Shown in pieces: positions 33,101-41,546 of a DNA stretch of 64,000 nt (position 1 is its first letter; each line of letters opens with the position of its first letter). Below the pieces are notes generated by a model. It saw only the letters and a program-made list of their open reading frames with translations. It did no database searches and was not told the DNA's origin. Made by a program: the position numbers and the translations under genes. The stretch is from Spodoptera frugiperda (lineage: Eukaryota; Arthropoda; Insecta; Lepidoptera; Noctuidae): NCBI RefSeq assembly GCF_023101765.2, contig NC_064226.1, forward strand, positions 4,456,001-4,520,000, read 5' to 3'.

Positions 33101-33410
33101 GATGCTTTCGTTTCATGAAAATAAGTTACGATGTTAGTTTCGGGTGTTCAACATAAACATCGCTCAATTTATGGTTATAAATACTCACGAAGCCATATCC
33201 TCTGCTTTTGCTGGTCTGTCTGTCTGTGATGACCACTGCTTCCTCGATGTCGCCGTAGACTGCGAAGTGTTCCCTGAGACTCTTGTCAGTCGTGTGGTAC
33301 GGAAGTCCGCCGACGAACAGCTTGGTCCAGGTGGTGTCTTTCTGGCCTGGCAGCGCGCCCAGTGCCAGCAGCCCCTCGGGCTCGGCCGGCAGAGCGCCCG
33401 CCATCAACAT
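3037..33410 (-). CDS. Rbm24: RBM24/RBM38-type RNA-binding protein (five coding exons, one apparent frameshift)
   Basis: This is a single-RRM RNA-binding protein of the RBM24/RBM38/SUP-12 family, which controls splicing, stability and translation of target mRNAs in animals. The five exons join in phases 0, 1, 2 and 1, all with GT-AG borders. The RRM has RNP2 LFVGGL at residues 31-36 and RNP1 RGYGFV at 70-75, followed by the family block RAAAERACKDPNPIIDGRK and then LGAKPR. After the RRM comes an Ala/Gln/Tyr-rich tail. The coding exons total 790 nt, one more than a multiple of three. Dropping one base from the G5 run at 3089-3093 gives 262 codons ending in PQLQEARMQ, close to the QLQ..RMQ ending of vertebrate RBM24. 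The 222-nt first coding exon begins at the first ATG after an in-frame TAG. Introns are about 6.8, 19.5, 3.0 and 0.3 kb. Confidence 0.9.
3482..3717 (-). CDS. Rbm24: Rbm24 coding exon 4 (Ala/Gln/Tyr-rich tail)
   Basis: The acceptor TTGGCAG and donor GTCAGT bracket 236 nt (phase 2 in, 1 out). The product starts LSPGYMYSTPQYMNAMSG and continues with Gly/Ala runs, then AAAAQGAAAYQQQYAAAG and FDPYATAAG. This is the low-complexity, probably disordered tail. Local GC is far above the surrounding intron, in keeping with Ala/Gly codons. Confidence 0.88.
3718..6696 (-). other. Rbm24 intron 3 with three GC-rich blocks
   Basis: This intron is mostly AT-rich, with no supported exon. Three CpG-rich blocks lie at about 5690-5800, 5945-6000 and 6140-6195. 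The first is followed at about 5821 by a plus-strand GTAAGTG that would serve as a splice donor. The blocks resemble CpG-rich promoter or first-exon DNA. Arg-rich open frames across them look like by-products of GC composition. Confidence 0.5.
6697..6769 (-). CDS. Rbm24: Rbm24 coding exon 3 (Ala-rich linker)
   Basis: The acceptor TTCTTTCCAG and donor GTAAGT bracket 73 nt (phase 1 in, 2 out). The product reads GFGLAAAAAAGVRAGYQTVL and then PSPYG. It matches the post-RRM position where vertebrate proteins have a PGFAFG-like stretch. Too short for ordinary ORF finding; placed by splice phase and composition. Confidence 0.85.
6770..7969. other. Rbm24 intron 2, proximal part, no gene seen
   Basis: This is AT-rich intronic DNA with a GC-rich patch at about 7070-7125. 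No coding segment or repeat is recognised. Its right end is the left border of the second duplication copy. If the duplication is a haplotype artefact, the unseen sequence left of the window should resemble this stretch. Confidence 0.5.
7970..9126. repeat. Right copy of the 1157 bp near-identical duplication
   Basis: This is the partner of 1-1157 and lies inside a continuous contig 6.7 kb from the gap, within Rbm24 intron 2. The two copies share the same short open frames. Confidence 0.9.
9127..15480. other. Rbm24 intron 2, central-left part, no supported gene
   Basis: No exon is recognisable. A GTAGC/GCTAC-rich patch lies at about 11367-11424, related in style to the block at 43.1 kb. Longer open frames on the minus strand at 11625-12026 and 14039-14653 have no ATG at their ends and no familiar motif. 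The second overlaps a GC-rich patch with a repeated CGGGCGGT unit near 14165-14190. I leave them as unproven. Confidence 0.45.
15523..15557. repeat. Perfect 15-bp inverted repeat (hairpin)
   Basis: TGGCGGATCGCGATC at 15523-15537 and its exact complement at 15543-15557 flank a 5-base loop. A further ATGGCGGA lies near 15585, and a CTTTCGATTCGAAAG palindrome lies just upstream, near 15500. The stem is much more GC-rich than its surroundings. It could be the remains of a palindromic MITE. Confidence 0.85.
15672..15745 (-). repeat. Lepidopteran interspersed repeat fragment
   Basis: The stretch with ACTCCCTCTTTTTAAGAG and CCAGCAGTGGAC resembles, in reverse, the very common lepidopteran repeat reading GTCCACTGCTGGA followed by AAAGG..TCCC. 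Identified by eye only. Confidence 0.5.
17307..18545. repeat. Cluster of a 13-base motif TGGCAACTTTACC in both orientations
   Basis: Exact copies occur on the plus strand at 17307, 17327 and 17712, and on the minus strand at 17687, 18346 and 18533. One-mismatch or looser relatives lie at 18201 and about 18364. The pair at 17687-17700 and 17711-17724 forms a perfect 14-bp hairpin with a 10-base loop. The intervening DNA is AT-rich and noncoding. Such clustering is far beyond chance for a 13-mer. It could be subterminal repeats of a DNA transposon or an array of protein-binding sites. Confidence 0.85.
18757..18970 (+). mobile_element. tRNA-derived SINE copy (family A)
   Basis: The head CTCGTTAGTCTAGTGG resembles a tRNA box A region. 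The body (CGGAGTCTGGAATTGTGC, then GGCAATAGGCTCACCCC and TACATGGGA) is shared with the copy at 39003-39220. It ends in a CCTTCGGGGATAAAAGGC tail. The box B region is degenerate in this copy. Confidence 0.7.
19338..19470 (+). mobile_element. Interspersed repeat copy (family B, GAGTCTGACACTCCC type)
   Basis: It shares GCTGCGG, TAGGAACGGGGT, CAGTAAGAGTCTGACACT, a GAGAAGNCATTGGATGAT-like tail and the order of these blocks with copies at 28541, 35981 and 42570. All four copies lie in the same orientation. The family looks like a lepidopteran SINE; I cannot name it. Confidence 0.65.
20068..20583 (+). CDS. LINE ORF1, N-terminal part (coiled coil), frameshifted
   Basis: The ATG at 20068 starts MILTRKAHARQEESKLNL. 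The segment is rich in Glu, Lys, Leu and Gln with heptad-like spacing, so a coiled coil for RNP assembly is likely. The frame runs into a stop at 20581-20583 after an A7 run at 20551-20557. One more A in that run would continue into the frame used from 20553 onward, so I read both parts as one ORF1. Confidence 0.75.
   Translation: MILTRKAHARQEESKLNLALSELKASKELCDQLLKERDDNEKEFLDVLNNNKKLKCEMAQLHTQHTEAIEARDRLQFVVDGFSQCSSEYEQTLHSKALLEHQLHEANNQISHLEMINHNITASLNNSLFSELVSARASQSQQIDLNPLTIDLTGESDSCHSKKILVLVIIN
20553..21626 (+). CDS. LINE ORF1, C-terminal part (coiled coil and SGNH-like domain)
   Basis: The frame opens right after the A7 run. It carries a second coiled-coil stretch, then a Cys-rich segment (CEKCDSSNVLPACTLPPC), then a domain starting VVIFSDEIGKNLGSLL with later IICANRG and YYLSRYYLRQIAVSL blocks. 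These lie where SGNH esterases have their GDS, GxN and DxxH blocks, but the catalytic Ser-Asp-His set is not clearly kept. It lacks its own convincing start, in keeping with being a continuation of the upstream part. Confidence 0.7.
   Translation, partial: KNPCFSNNKLKKYIKINKFITKTNRLIKRQKFFIKNVKLNKERFRLLNQLNIYSSRLNKNNRKYETDTNNLQLELDHLTAKLHTMTNKYSASEKQMREYMLAMDELVRSQSQENQCEKCDSSNVLPACTLPPCDTTLSHGASLLLPSQCNNNSSCNNNNVVIFSDEIGKNLGSLLTSKYPGQSIINHCMPGCTFGNILERIINYNFSHDATLIIICANRGSLNKNNFLKYHSSLVALKLKQIILFTLPYSNSLPQEENNHRYKLNVAMCNCINYNLCNYTNVHIIDTNNYVGKHVYLTKDRYYLSRYYLRQIAVSLSYFINITAKNLAKQVAPIEQHSNIDIAQNNSISVDIPHNLN
21355..21392. repeat. Perfect 38-bp palindrome inside LINE ORF1
   Basis: Arm 21355-21373 (TGTGTAATTGCATAAATTA) is followed directly by its exact complement at 21374-21392, with no loop. 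It codes for a Cys/Asn-rich stretch (CNCINYNLCNYTN) in ORF1. Confidence 0.95.
21617..24499 (+). CDS. LINE ORF2: APE endonuclease and reverse transcriptase
   Basis: The open frame starts upstream of the ORF1 stop and overlaps it by about ten bases. There is no ATG before the endonuclease domain (first in-frame Met codon near 21800), so translation probably depends on reinitiation or a non-AUG start. Endonuclease blocks are VHQNIQGF, ITEHW, VYRPP, GDFNVN and SDHCGQ. Reverse transcriptase blocks are NFRPISVLPTFSKIFEK, FGFTRGRSTTDA, DLSKAFDCVSHE, GVPQGSILGPFLFLIYIND and FADDTSLL (the catalytic ADD). The roughly 960 codons contain no stop or frameshift. No RNase H or C-terminal CCHC knuckle is seen, as expected for CR1-group and Jockey-group elements. 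Confidence 0.92.
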   Translation, partial: FKLKNKTRESTSCKYNSNVINLVHQNIQGFLSKELEIELFLNCNSIDILCITEHWLKSHQLMFNFGNHQIGSSFSRENAIHGGSLILLNNKLKFKERKDIVSYSVERTVEIACVELERFIVLSVYRPPTGLYDCFETVLDEVLNKLSSSNKFIITCGDFNVNLLENSSLSTKIVSLFASFNLTNLFLEPTRITPTSATCLDNIYTDIVPTNKQIISLLDSDHCGQLISITNKVNKVSKPHIIVNPKTERRIETFKSKLTDKIPLLLRNKNSNNLCDEFFNIYHTEFKSTFTPKTIPAHGNASFNQWATTGIYKSRKRLYELYNERTYINTTEFSEYVKKYSKLFKKVCSIAKSLYLSSKIKNSDNVIKATWSIINSETGRSKEKSSEFSLIIDNNVIKSDAEVAAAFENFFSDVPVSTTKSLNSSPTVAESLLKENVAACNLGFSFEHIDYTDIVKTFHTLNKKKTADLWGNSVYITGSVIDIVAPVLALIFNNCVDRGVFPDLMKNSKITPLFKSGSTSDPTNFRPISVLPTFSKIFEKIILHQLQRFFNRNKLLHGNQFGFTRGRSTTDAGVELLNNIYDAWEDSADALGIFCDLSKAFDCVSHETLIRKLSHYGIRGSSLDLLISYLSDRIQRVDINGKVSSGSIVRMGVPQGSILGPFLFLIYINDLPYLVKDNHGIVLFADDTSLLFKLKRGQLVSDHVNSALSKIVRWFSANNLLLNESKTKCIKFTTPNVRHVKTSVLIKGEELDPVDSTVFLGITLDAKLQWAPHVDKLSKRLSSAAYAVKKIRNLTDVNTARLVYFSYFHSIMSYGILLWGNAADIQSVFVLQKRAIRSIYNLSPRHSLRELFKEINILTVASQYIYENVVYAHKNINLFKKYCDIHNINTRSKNKYIVPTTRLKKISGSFRCQCIRFYNKIPSDIQSLSLNKFKNVIKEKLYSKAFYKIKDYLDDSQAWE
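24613..26287. other. Rbm24 intron 2, exon-2 proximal part, no gene seen
   Basis: This is AT-rich DNA. The first 250 bases after the poly-T run are less AT-rich and may be further 3' sequence of the LINE or an older repeat. Nothing else is recognised. Confidence 0.45.
26288..26414 (-). CDS. Rbm24: Rbm24 coding exon 2 (end of RRM)
   Basis: The acceptor TTTACAG precedes GTG ATA ATG; the donor is GTTAGT. The exon is 127 nt (phase 0 in, 1 out). It codes for VIMGDRAAAERACKDPNP and the rest of the RRM through LGAKPRGNLAP. This block is close to identical across animal RBM24/RBM38 and gives the firmest identification in the gene. Confidence 0.95.
27312..27460 (+). repeat. Lepidopteran interspersed repeat (family C, ACTTCGCCC head)
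   Basis: The order is AGAGACTTCGCCC, CTGTCTGTATACC, a TTCATTAAAATCC stretch, GTGATTGATGGACAAACATCC, and a TTATAATATTAGT end. The same order is found at 50228 (plus) and 50887 (minus). Widespread in moth genomes; no coding capacity. Confidence 0.65.
27924..28120 (+). mobile_element. TIR MITE, family D, copy 1
   Basis: It starts GGGTGCTTTTCCACTAGAGA and ends in the rough complement (ACATCTCTGGTGGCAAAACAC). Inside it carries the repeated words GCTAAGCT, GACCGTTTCCACTGATACT and ATGAATATGATTGGTGGA, shared with copies at 40004, 40880 and 44490. It is noncoding, about 200 bp. Confidence 0.8.
28541..28692 (+). mobile_element. Interspersed repeat copy (family B)
   Basis: It has CGGAGCTGCGGACTACC, GTAGGAACGGGGT, AGTAAGAGTCTGACACTCCC and GGCGGGAGAAGTAATAGGATG, the same blocks as at 19338, 35981 and 42570. 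Confidence 0.75.
29746..29908. mobile_element. Palindromic MITE
   Basis: The core GGCGCTCTGATTGG is repeated as its exact complement (CCAATCAGAGCGCC) about 20 bases later. Outer arms CTTAGTACGAG and CGAAAACG pair imperfectly with CGTTTTCGTACTAAG and with CTCAACG further out. The whole element can fold into a long imperfect hairpin. From memory, this arrangement is very abundant in noctuid moth genomes. Confidence 0.8.
31040..31260 (+). repeat. Lepidopteran interspersed repeat (CTAGCTTCTGCC..ACTTCGTCTGC type)
   Basis: The head CTAGCTTCTGCCAGTGACTT is followed by ATGGGATAAAAAGTATTCC and, at the far end, CTTTCACATTTATAAAATTA with ATATTAGTAAGACT. It belongs to the same group as families at 27312 and 50228. 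No coding capacity. Confidence 0.6.
33189..33410 (-). CDS. Rbm24: Rbm24 coding exon 1 (start, RNP2, start of RNP1)
   Basis: The ATG at 33408-33410 is the first Met codon in this frame; a GTG 30 nt upstream is preceded by an in-frame TAG. The exon codes for 74 residues: a 23-residue Ala/Leu/Gly-rich leader, then KDTTWTKLFVGGLPYHTTD and the RRM up to GYGF. It ends TTC before GTGAGT (phase 0). The leader is longer than the short N-terminus of vertebrate RBM24. Confidence 0.92.
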
Positions 33411-33440
33411 GCCTTGCACAGCCTCCGTCGCGCCGGCCAC

Positions 33441-33760
33441 CGTTGCACTCTGCTAACACTGTCACTGCGGCCGCTGTCGCGGTCTGTCAGGCTACGGTTC
33501 GCGCGGGTGTAGCTTAAGTTACAGTTGTAAACACTGGCGTGCGTGCGGGAGCGACCGGTCGTCGTGGTGGTTGCGCGCGGACTGATGCTCGCTCGCAGCG
33601 CACGTGGCGCTCCGGTACTAATTTTAGCCCCCGCCGCGCCCCCCTCGTCACCAGATGCGTCGCCACCGTCCCGGCCACATGCGTTGCGTGCCCTACCATG
33701 CCCTACTGCCTGCTACCCTCCACTCACGCTTAATGATATGCCTCGTTATCACAGTTGTGT
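33441..33760 (-). promoter_or_regulatory. Rbm24: GC-rich upstream region of Rbm24 (putative 5' UTR and promoter)
   Basis: The sequence upstream of the Rbm24 start codon is strikingly GC- and CpG-rich in an AT-rich setting, from 33.3 to 33.7 kb. It carries an in-frame TAG just ahead of the coding start. This position and composition suit the 5' UTR and a CpG-rich promoter. No TATA box or firm initiator was fixed; the open frames on both strands look compositional. Confidence 0.5.
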
Positions 33761-35239
33761 TGGTCTTCGAGGAACCTACTTCATCGCACCTTTTACCTAT
33801 GCTATGTATGTAAGTGGGACAGAAATTTGACAGATCGCGAGTATTGTTCCAAAATGCAATACACTTGAATCAATAACAAAATTTTTAGCCGGCATACAAT
33901 ACAATGTAATTAAATATTTCATGTGTTTGCTTCATGTAAAAGTTTGAAAGAGTACAGAGTGAAAGATGACTAAGCAGGTAGTTTAGTCCATTTTTTTAAG
34001 TGAGATTCTAATGACCGACGAATGATCGTAAATGCCAAATTCGTCTGTCTATTTTAAAGCAGAACAAAGACAAACAATTTGAAGACACGCGTAAATAATT
34101 ACGAATAGTAATGAATTGGTCAAAATGTCTGAACGATGACCTCACAAACTCACAATGCGCTGAAGAATTAACACTTATTTTCTGACCTTGCATAAAACAT
34201 AATTGAGGTAACGTACAACTTAGAAATATTGTTGTAACGTAGAAAATTTGTAAGAGAAGGAACAACATATACGTACGTCACATTGACTATTTCTTGTCTC
34301 TAAACCCTAAAAAAAAATATTTCTTCGTCCATAGTACGTAGCAACTTGTTTCCTAAAAACCAACGTATTGTAATGCAATAAGACGTAAAATACAAAATTA
34401 TGCAAACTGTTTAACATTTCAACACTCATCTTGGGAACAATATCGGGTCTCTCTGTCTAACGGTTGAAAAAAAGTCCCATTCAAAATTGTATGGCGAACC
34501 TTAGAAAGATGTTGACATAAAAACTAGGAAACAATTCCTACGGGTTTGAATCCAGGATACTAAGGATTCACGAAACGAAAGAGTACTTACAGTTAGGTGT
34601 ACTCATCATGATCAACGCCAATATCATCACTCGAAATATATCCACTCCTAAACAAAAGCCTTTTTAGTGGAAATTTTCCCTACACTTGGCTGGTGGCTTA
34701 GGGATCGCTTTTGTACTCATCAGTTGGCGCTAGTGAGCCGTAAGGTAAGGTACTATGATATAAGTTTTTAAACTGACATGATCACTAACACGGCACTGTT
34801 ACACAATGCCGAAATATCGGAAACTCATAGACATAAATAAACATAGTAAATATCCCGTCTTAAGTTCTAATGATACTATAATAGTTATGAACCTTAATAA
34901 ACTTAAAAAAAATTAGGAAATAACACACATTAGTACATTGCTTGGTTGTCGCAGACAGGCTGTTGCGCAACCTGTTGCAGGCTCCATTCCCGAGTGCGAC
35001 AACTACTTGTACTACATTCGTGAAGGAAAGGACCCGCATAATTTTGTTCTATGTCAAAGTTTGGTAAGTATATTTATTAAATTCGTATTTGTAAACACAC
35101 ACATGTATAGAGGCTTTCCCTATATCATGTGTATGTTTATAAACCTCCATTTTCCTCTATATCATGTGTCTCCTTGAGTGGGGGACCACGTTTTTTAAGA
35201 AGAAAATACAAATATTTTTGCTAAAAGTACCTGTATAAG

Positions 35240-35580
35240 AATCAATCAATCAATCATCAATAGCCTATAAGTGACCACTGCTGACCAAAGGACTCTTCTT
35301 CTCTCTTAGGCACGGAATAGGTTTGAGCATTAATCACCACGCTTGCTCAATGCGGGTTGGCGACTTCAAACTTATAATTAGACATTATAAGCCCTGGTTT
35401 CCTCGCGATGTTTATCTTCACCGTTTGTCGCAGTGGTGTCCAAATAATATTAAAAAGTACATATAACTCGAAAAATTTGCTCATTGGTACTTGCCGTTGG
35501 TAGGTTTCGAATCCGCGACCTCATGCATGAGAAGCTTTTCTCTCTTAAATCTCTGGGCCACAACGACCTGTATAAGAATA
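35240..35580 (-). mobile_element. tRNA-derived SINE, about full length (family E)
   Basis: Read on the minus strand, it starts GTCGTTGTGGCCCAGAGATT (box A-like) and has TCATGCATGAGGTCGCGG and GGATTCGAAACC (a good box B). It ends in a (TGAT)n tail, seen as CAATCAATCAATCATCAA at about 35243-35262. RNA polymerase III boxes and a simple-repeat tail support a SINE. Confidence 0.8.
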
Positions 35581-35980
35581 CTTCTGCCTACTCCTTCAGG
35601 GAAACAACAACAAGCGTGATACTATGCTGTGTTTAATACACTTGGCTACTGTCGGCTGTGTACAATTAGGATTTGTGTACAAACTGAACGAGCGAACTAA
35701 GGTTAAGACCGAGTTTAATATTTATATTATGTATCTAGTAAATAAACTAAAACCTAATTTACTTTGGAATTGTTTATACTGAAATATTACGACTCTTATG
35801 TGTTGTGTAACTATGGTGGAGGAAAATGACTTACTCACTGTACTGTTTCAAGTATAACTCGTCTGGTTTCAAGCCAAAACAAGGGCCCGTAAACACGAGC
35901 AGCGATTAGATGCATAAAAAGTTACGTGCGTTTACACTATGTATAACCAAAAACTTATGAGGTATGTATGTAATGTTTTC

Positions 35981-36110
35981 GGAGCTGCGGCGGTGTTGAG
36001 GGCGGCTTACCGGGGCTCCAGTTTAAGAAGCAGGAGTAGCAACTGACACTCCGTTTCACCTCGCCCAAGGCGGGAGAAGTCATTGGAAGATTTTATTCCT
36101 TCAAAAAAAA
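35981..36110 (+). mobile_element. Interspersed repeat copy (family B)
   Basis: It has CGGAGCTGCGGCGG, CCGGGGCTCCAG, CTGACACTCC and GGCGGGAGAAGTCATTGGA. Same orientation as the other family B copies; the TAGGAACGGGG block is lost. Confidence 0.7.
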
Positions 36111-39002
36111 AATCTTGTTTACTCTTTCCCGCAAAAACAATTAAAGAAATACATATTGTAAAAGAAATTCAGATATTGTGCATAGAGATAGATTATCTAT
36201 TAAATCTGAAACCGCGAGCAAATCTACTGACAGAAACTAATTAACATGTCTCACAATAGTTACAATACCTCCTTTAATAACAATTTACCTCTATTCATTC
36301 ATAAACTTATAAACCTTCCTCCACACATACGGCCAAAGGAAATAGGTAGTATAATACAGTATGTTAACTAACAGAGCGCGTTCCTGTTAACCCGCAATAG
36401 TATAGCATTCATACACGCAAAAAAAATTATATCATTCAAAAACAAAACAATTTTATTTTTTTAAACATAAAATATTCACCAAAAATTTTAAATCGATACG
36501 TAAAATAAAACACTCTGTGCACGCGTAGTTGAAGGAAGGCAACGTTGCAATTTATTGCTTATTTTTCTATGCTGATATTTTTATTTTAATCTATTAATGA
36601 TATAGATTAACGAGTTTAAAGGAACGCCTTCTGTTAGTTAACATACTGTATAATATGTGGATATGAATGGCAGCCATCAGGCCGGTCTCGTGACGTAGAG
36701 GAAGCGTTCGGTTCCACATAGTGTTCACAAGAACAATGCGTTTCCCACAGCGCACCAGCCGACCCTTCCGGCCGTAACGCGAAGCCATTGATTGACAATT
36801 ATACAATATCTTGTAACTAATTAATTTGTTGGTTTTCATTTCATTGATTTATCATGTGGTACGAATATCCACTTTTCATTTGTTATTTTACAAGTATCGT
36901 ATAATACGAGTAGCTAGTGATTCCATTGCCACATTAAGGCACAACTCTTAAATCCAGGTAATAGTAATAACTAAGAATTTTCGAAAAATCCAACTTAATA
37001 TACACTACTTTGTCCGACCCACAAACTGAACCTGAGTACTCTTGCTTAGCAATCTAACGCAATCACCATAATTCCTGTAATCTATATTATTTATTTTTTT
37101 CTTGATTGACAACTGAGTCTCCAATTCAAGAAATTTATTTTATCTGGTGTCAAACCCGAAAACATATATTATACTCTGATATTGTCAATATAACTTTTCG
37201 ACCAAATGAAACAATACCACTTTCAATTAGGACATTTTTGACATTTTTTTAATATTTTTGTGCGTAAAACATTCTATATCATTGGCGTCATATCGATATA
37301 ACGTATATTATTACGGCATGCATATCTGACAGATGTCATATTACGCCATCAAGCGTGAAAAGGGGAAACTCGGAGGAGTTCGGAACCGAGCACAGTATGA
37401 ATACATTCGCAATCACAGGTTCAATTCTCGTTCACAATATAATTTGCTCTGAATAAATATTGTCGCTACAGTGTCATAGTGAAGAGTTAAAGGTTGTAAA
37501 GTCTAAAAATATAAAACAAATGAACTTTTTCCAGTTTAGTGAGTAAAAATAAAGAAAATACAAAGTAGTAACGCTAAAGGTATCTTAATAAGTCATCTCT
37601 AAGTTAAGTCATTTGTCATTTTGAATAGCTAGTAGTTGCTCTTGCAAGTATGAACTATAACTTGCAATTATAACTACATTGATATAGCCTATGACCATTG
37701 TTCATTTTCTCGGTAAAAAAGTAAGTGCTATTCGAGAATATATAAACAATTTATATTTCAAATCAAATTTCGTCCAAGTCTGTTCAGCCGTTTTGACGTA
37801 ATCGTTCTACAAGCGAACATTAAACTGTCGCATCTATTAAAGTAAAGGTTGATGTACCTACCTACTACGTATCTTACCTTACAAGAATCTCAATAAAAAA
37901 GATTTCAATTTAAAGACGACATCCGAGTGCAGATGCATCAGCTGAGGAATCAGCTGTTCGTTTTTTTTTTAATTTTCGAACATAGAAATAAAATGTTCCA
38001 AAAACTAGGCTGGCGAGGAACGGTACGGTACCTGATTTGAAGGGTGAGGGGTGGCAAGTTCATTGATCGCTTCTATTGTTGAAGCAGCGCGTGCGCCGGC
38101 AGCTGCACCCCGCCGCCCCACGCCGGGGTAGGCAGATGGCAGATATTGAACATTTTTTCTATCAAACAATATCTATTATTCGTGCTAAGTGAATAAACTT
38201 GGTGATAGATGAAGCACCACAATGTAGAAATGATTTAGTGCATCGAAACTGAAAACTAAAGCAATTATTTCCTGGACCATGTCAATGTAGGTCTAAATAA
38301 AATTCGTTATTATTACAACTTAACTTGTAAAGTGACCGTTGAATAAAATTCACACAGTATTCAGACAAACCAAAATTGCATTCATCCTAAAGAACTTGAT
38401 AGTCCTGTTTCAGATCCAACTTGGTCTTTATTCCTATTTAAAAGTCCAGAGAACATGGTCACAGGAGATTTCTCACAGCATCATCTGATAAAAAAACGAA
38501 TCCTCTTTTTGTAGTAAAATCAATAGAGAGTGTTCACTGTAAGCGTTGCGCGAACGCACCCCTTTGTATTCCCACTTCCCTTGTCAATTACACGCCGGTC
38601 GATAACTACCCTTACGCCGAATCCGAACGTGTGTACCCACGATATAAGGAGCTGTAATACGCTTTATTTTATTGACTAATTGTGTGGTTTTATTACTTAT
38701 TTATGTGAGTTGATAAATACTTGTAATTAATGGTTTTGGTAATTGGTTAATTTCTGGTTTAGGTCGAGGATTAAATCAGAATAAAATTGTTTATTGATAT
38801 ATTTTGATCATGACTGAAGTAATATCACCAGCGTAATCCACAGGCAGGAAATTACAATAAAAAAAGTATTCTGCTGTTTATAACATAACTGACAACATAT
38901 TGTATCTAGCGTACCTAGTAGCAGTGTACCTGTACCTACCTATTATTTACCATACATAAGTATAGTTATAGATATAATTCGTATCCCCGAATAATAAGGC
39001 AG

Positions 39003-39220
39003 AGGTGTACATTACGGCATGAAATGCTGCTATACATGGTAAGTCCACTTTTCAGCATTTGTGTTATAAATCCCATGTAATAGGGGGTGAGCCTATTGCC
39101 ATATTCTGTGCACAATTCCAGACTCCGTGATATAACTGAGAATTTTCGAAAATCCGAAAAAATTACCCAGTAATTCTTTGCCCGACCCAGGAATCAAACC
39201 CCTTGCGCTAACGAGGCAGT
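39003..39220 (-). mobile_element. tRNA-derived SINE copy (family A), best preserved
   Basis: On the minus strand it reads ACTGCCTCGTTAGCGCAAGG (box A) and GGTTTGATTCC (box B, 39190-39200), then CGGAGTCTGGAATTGTGCAC and GGCAATAGGCTCACCCC. It ends TGCCGTAATGTACACCTCT. It shares its body with the copies at 18757 and 60128. Confidence 0.82.
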
Positions 39221-40003
39221 ATAGTTATAGATATAAGTACTATAGAATGTAGACAACATCTCATAAACCTAGATAAACTTAATTTAATTATATATATATA
39301 AAAATACATAGCCTCTTCTAATAGAAAAATACATTATTATCACTAAGCAATCAACACGAAGGGACTAGAAAGTAATATCAAATAATAATATGTCTGTCAT
39401 GGACATCATAAAATAAATTTATTTCCATAAATATCCACTCAATACAATGGTGATATAATAAATAAATTATGTATTTATTTATGAACCCACCTAGATATAG
39501 TAGGACACAAAAATAATTACTTAGTAGTAACTTCTTTTTGAAATAAACAAATGCTTTCAATATGGTTTAAAAATATAGAGAAGTGGAAGGTTGTATAAGA
39601 TTAAAAGCGTATGATATGAAAGGTATGGGTAATATTATTAGGTACTTTATTTAATGAGGCATGTACTTCAGTATGAAGTTTGAATATTTTATTATGTATA
39701 CGTTGTAAGTAATTGTAATTATGAATCTATGTGTACAGTATACCTGTATGTACAGTACAGTACCTATATGTACAGTACAGTTGCCAGTTACTTCAAAACA
39801 AATTGATGATTTATTAATAAAGTAATAAGGTTGACAATTGATGTATTGAATGGAGTTGTCCAACTATCTATATGAGTTCCTTATTATTAAGTATAGTCGC
39901 AAGCTTCCAAAGATGATTTTTCGACCTCGTATTTGAATTTAAGATTTCAATTGAAGATTCAGGTTTCACCGAAGACACTGATGTCTGAGCTTTGTCAAAT
40001 GCC

Positions 40004-40278
40004 ACTTGTGCTTTTCCACCAGAGATGTGCTATGTAATAACTAAGCTGCAAAACTATGTGACTGTTTCCACAAATACTAACCTACGCAGCTGTGCGAGGA
40101 AGATGTGCAGCTCGACTATGCAATATTTCGATAGTAGGGAAGCCATTCATAGTACACATCCACAGCACTCTTTCCATGCAAAAAACTTTGGTTATTGATG
40201 ATGATAATGAATATGATTGGTGGAAGCCAAACGCATCCACAGCAACGTTACATTGTACATCTCTAGAAAAGCACCCTT
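40004..40278 (+). mobile_element. TIR MITE, family D, copy 2
   Basis: It starts near TTGTGCTTTTCCACCAGAGA and ends with ACATCTCTAGAAAAGCACCC, a roughly 20-base TIR. The interior has GACTGTTTCCAC, ATGAATATGATTGGTGGAAG and CAAACGCATCCACAG, as in the other copies. Confidence 0.82.
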
Positions 40279-40879
40279 AATGTATTCTTTTAACGTAATT
40301 CTCCTCTACCGTTACCAGACATTGATACTATTTATTATAGTTAAACCTGAGTAATCAGTCAGTAACGTCACGTGTATGTCGTCGAAATCGATAGTAATTT
40401 AATTAGAGGCTAAAATCTGTAATCAGCGTTAGGTATTGTGCCAAAGAATGTTAAGTACACCAACACACAGTTTGCAGACTGATTTATGTATACTTCTGAG
40501 AATTATCCTCAAATTAGTTCGCGAGATATTGTCCAAGACTGTATGCTGAGTAGGTTGTACTATTATTTCAGCACTAATTGCGAATGGCTATTGACTTTAA
40601 TTGTTGATTAATCTAGTCACTTTCTTTAATTATTTAATTGTTTCGAAACTCTTAACAAAATGTAACTCTAGTTCCATCGTTACCTTATCTTGCATCAAAC
40701 TTACAAATTAACTAATGAGTAAAATAGTTCAGCCTCAGGAAACTAGTTTAGTGGCAGGATTTTCTAATCTGTGCGATATACGTTACGTGCTTGATGCAGT
40801 TACAAAGATACAAATTCATATACATACCGGGACAACAATTTGTAAATCATGAAAAGGGTTGTTCCATGCTATTTTTTAC

Positions 40880-41057
40880 CTAAAACTAGACGCATCCATA
40901 GCACGCATCTTTCCATATGAACAACATAGCTTAGCTGATTCCGTTTCCCCAACATTAAGCTATATGTGTACCAATGAATATGATTGAAGGAAGCCAAACG
41001 CATTCATCCTAAGTAATCCCAACGTAACATAGTACATCTTTGGTGGCAAATCACCCT
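40880..41057 (+). mobile_element. TIR MITE, family D, copy 3 (5' part unclear)
   Basis: It has the interior words CGCATCTTTCCATATGAAC, GTACCAATGAATATGATTGA and CCAAACGCATTC, and the 3' end AGTACATCTTTGGTGGC. The 5' terminus is not clearly recognised. Confidence 0.65.
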
Positions 41058-41546
41058 TCTTCTATTAACTTCGCCATAATCCAAAAACATACGACATCTC
41101 AAACGCCATGTCAAATTAATGAATGGTAGTTAAAACAAATATGGGAAAAGTAAACAACTTTGTGTTTCATGTAGCAAGGGAACTCATTAGTGCCTACCGA
41201 AGACACAATGACACCGGACTTACATACATTATTACATAACATTTTATTTTCTATGTATTATTGATCGCGTCGACATTCCCATCACTTGCCAGTGCGTATT
41301 AAACATTATTCATAACAAACATCACGCCCTGTATTAAAAGAAGAGGAAGCCTGGTAGACATATGCTATTTTAAGTTTTAGATACTTTTAGTTGATTAGGT
41401 TATTCATCATCAACTACTTGTAACAGTCTGCTGGCCGCTGAACCTTATGTACATAAGAAAATTCAACATAATCTTGACGTTTGAGGTTGGAGATAACTGT
41501 TTAAAGGTTCATGTCAAATGTATAGTTTAGTCCGTCCTTATAACAC

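Larger units (their letters stand above)
26415..33188 (-). other. Rbm24 intron 1 with scattered repeats
   Basis: No exon is seen between coding exons 1 and 2. Repeats inside are given separately: a GGGTGCTTTTCC-TIR MITE (27924), a family B copy (28541), a palindromic MITE (29746) and CTTCG-type fragments (27312, 31040). Apart from these the sequence is AT-rich and unremarkable. Confidence 0.6.

Noticed and set aside
33144..33830. Plus-strand frames over the Rbm24 first exon and upstream
   Set aside because: Antisense shadow and CpG composition.
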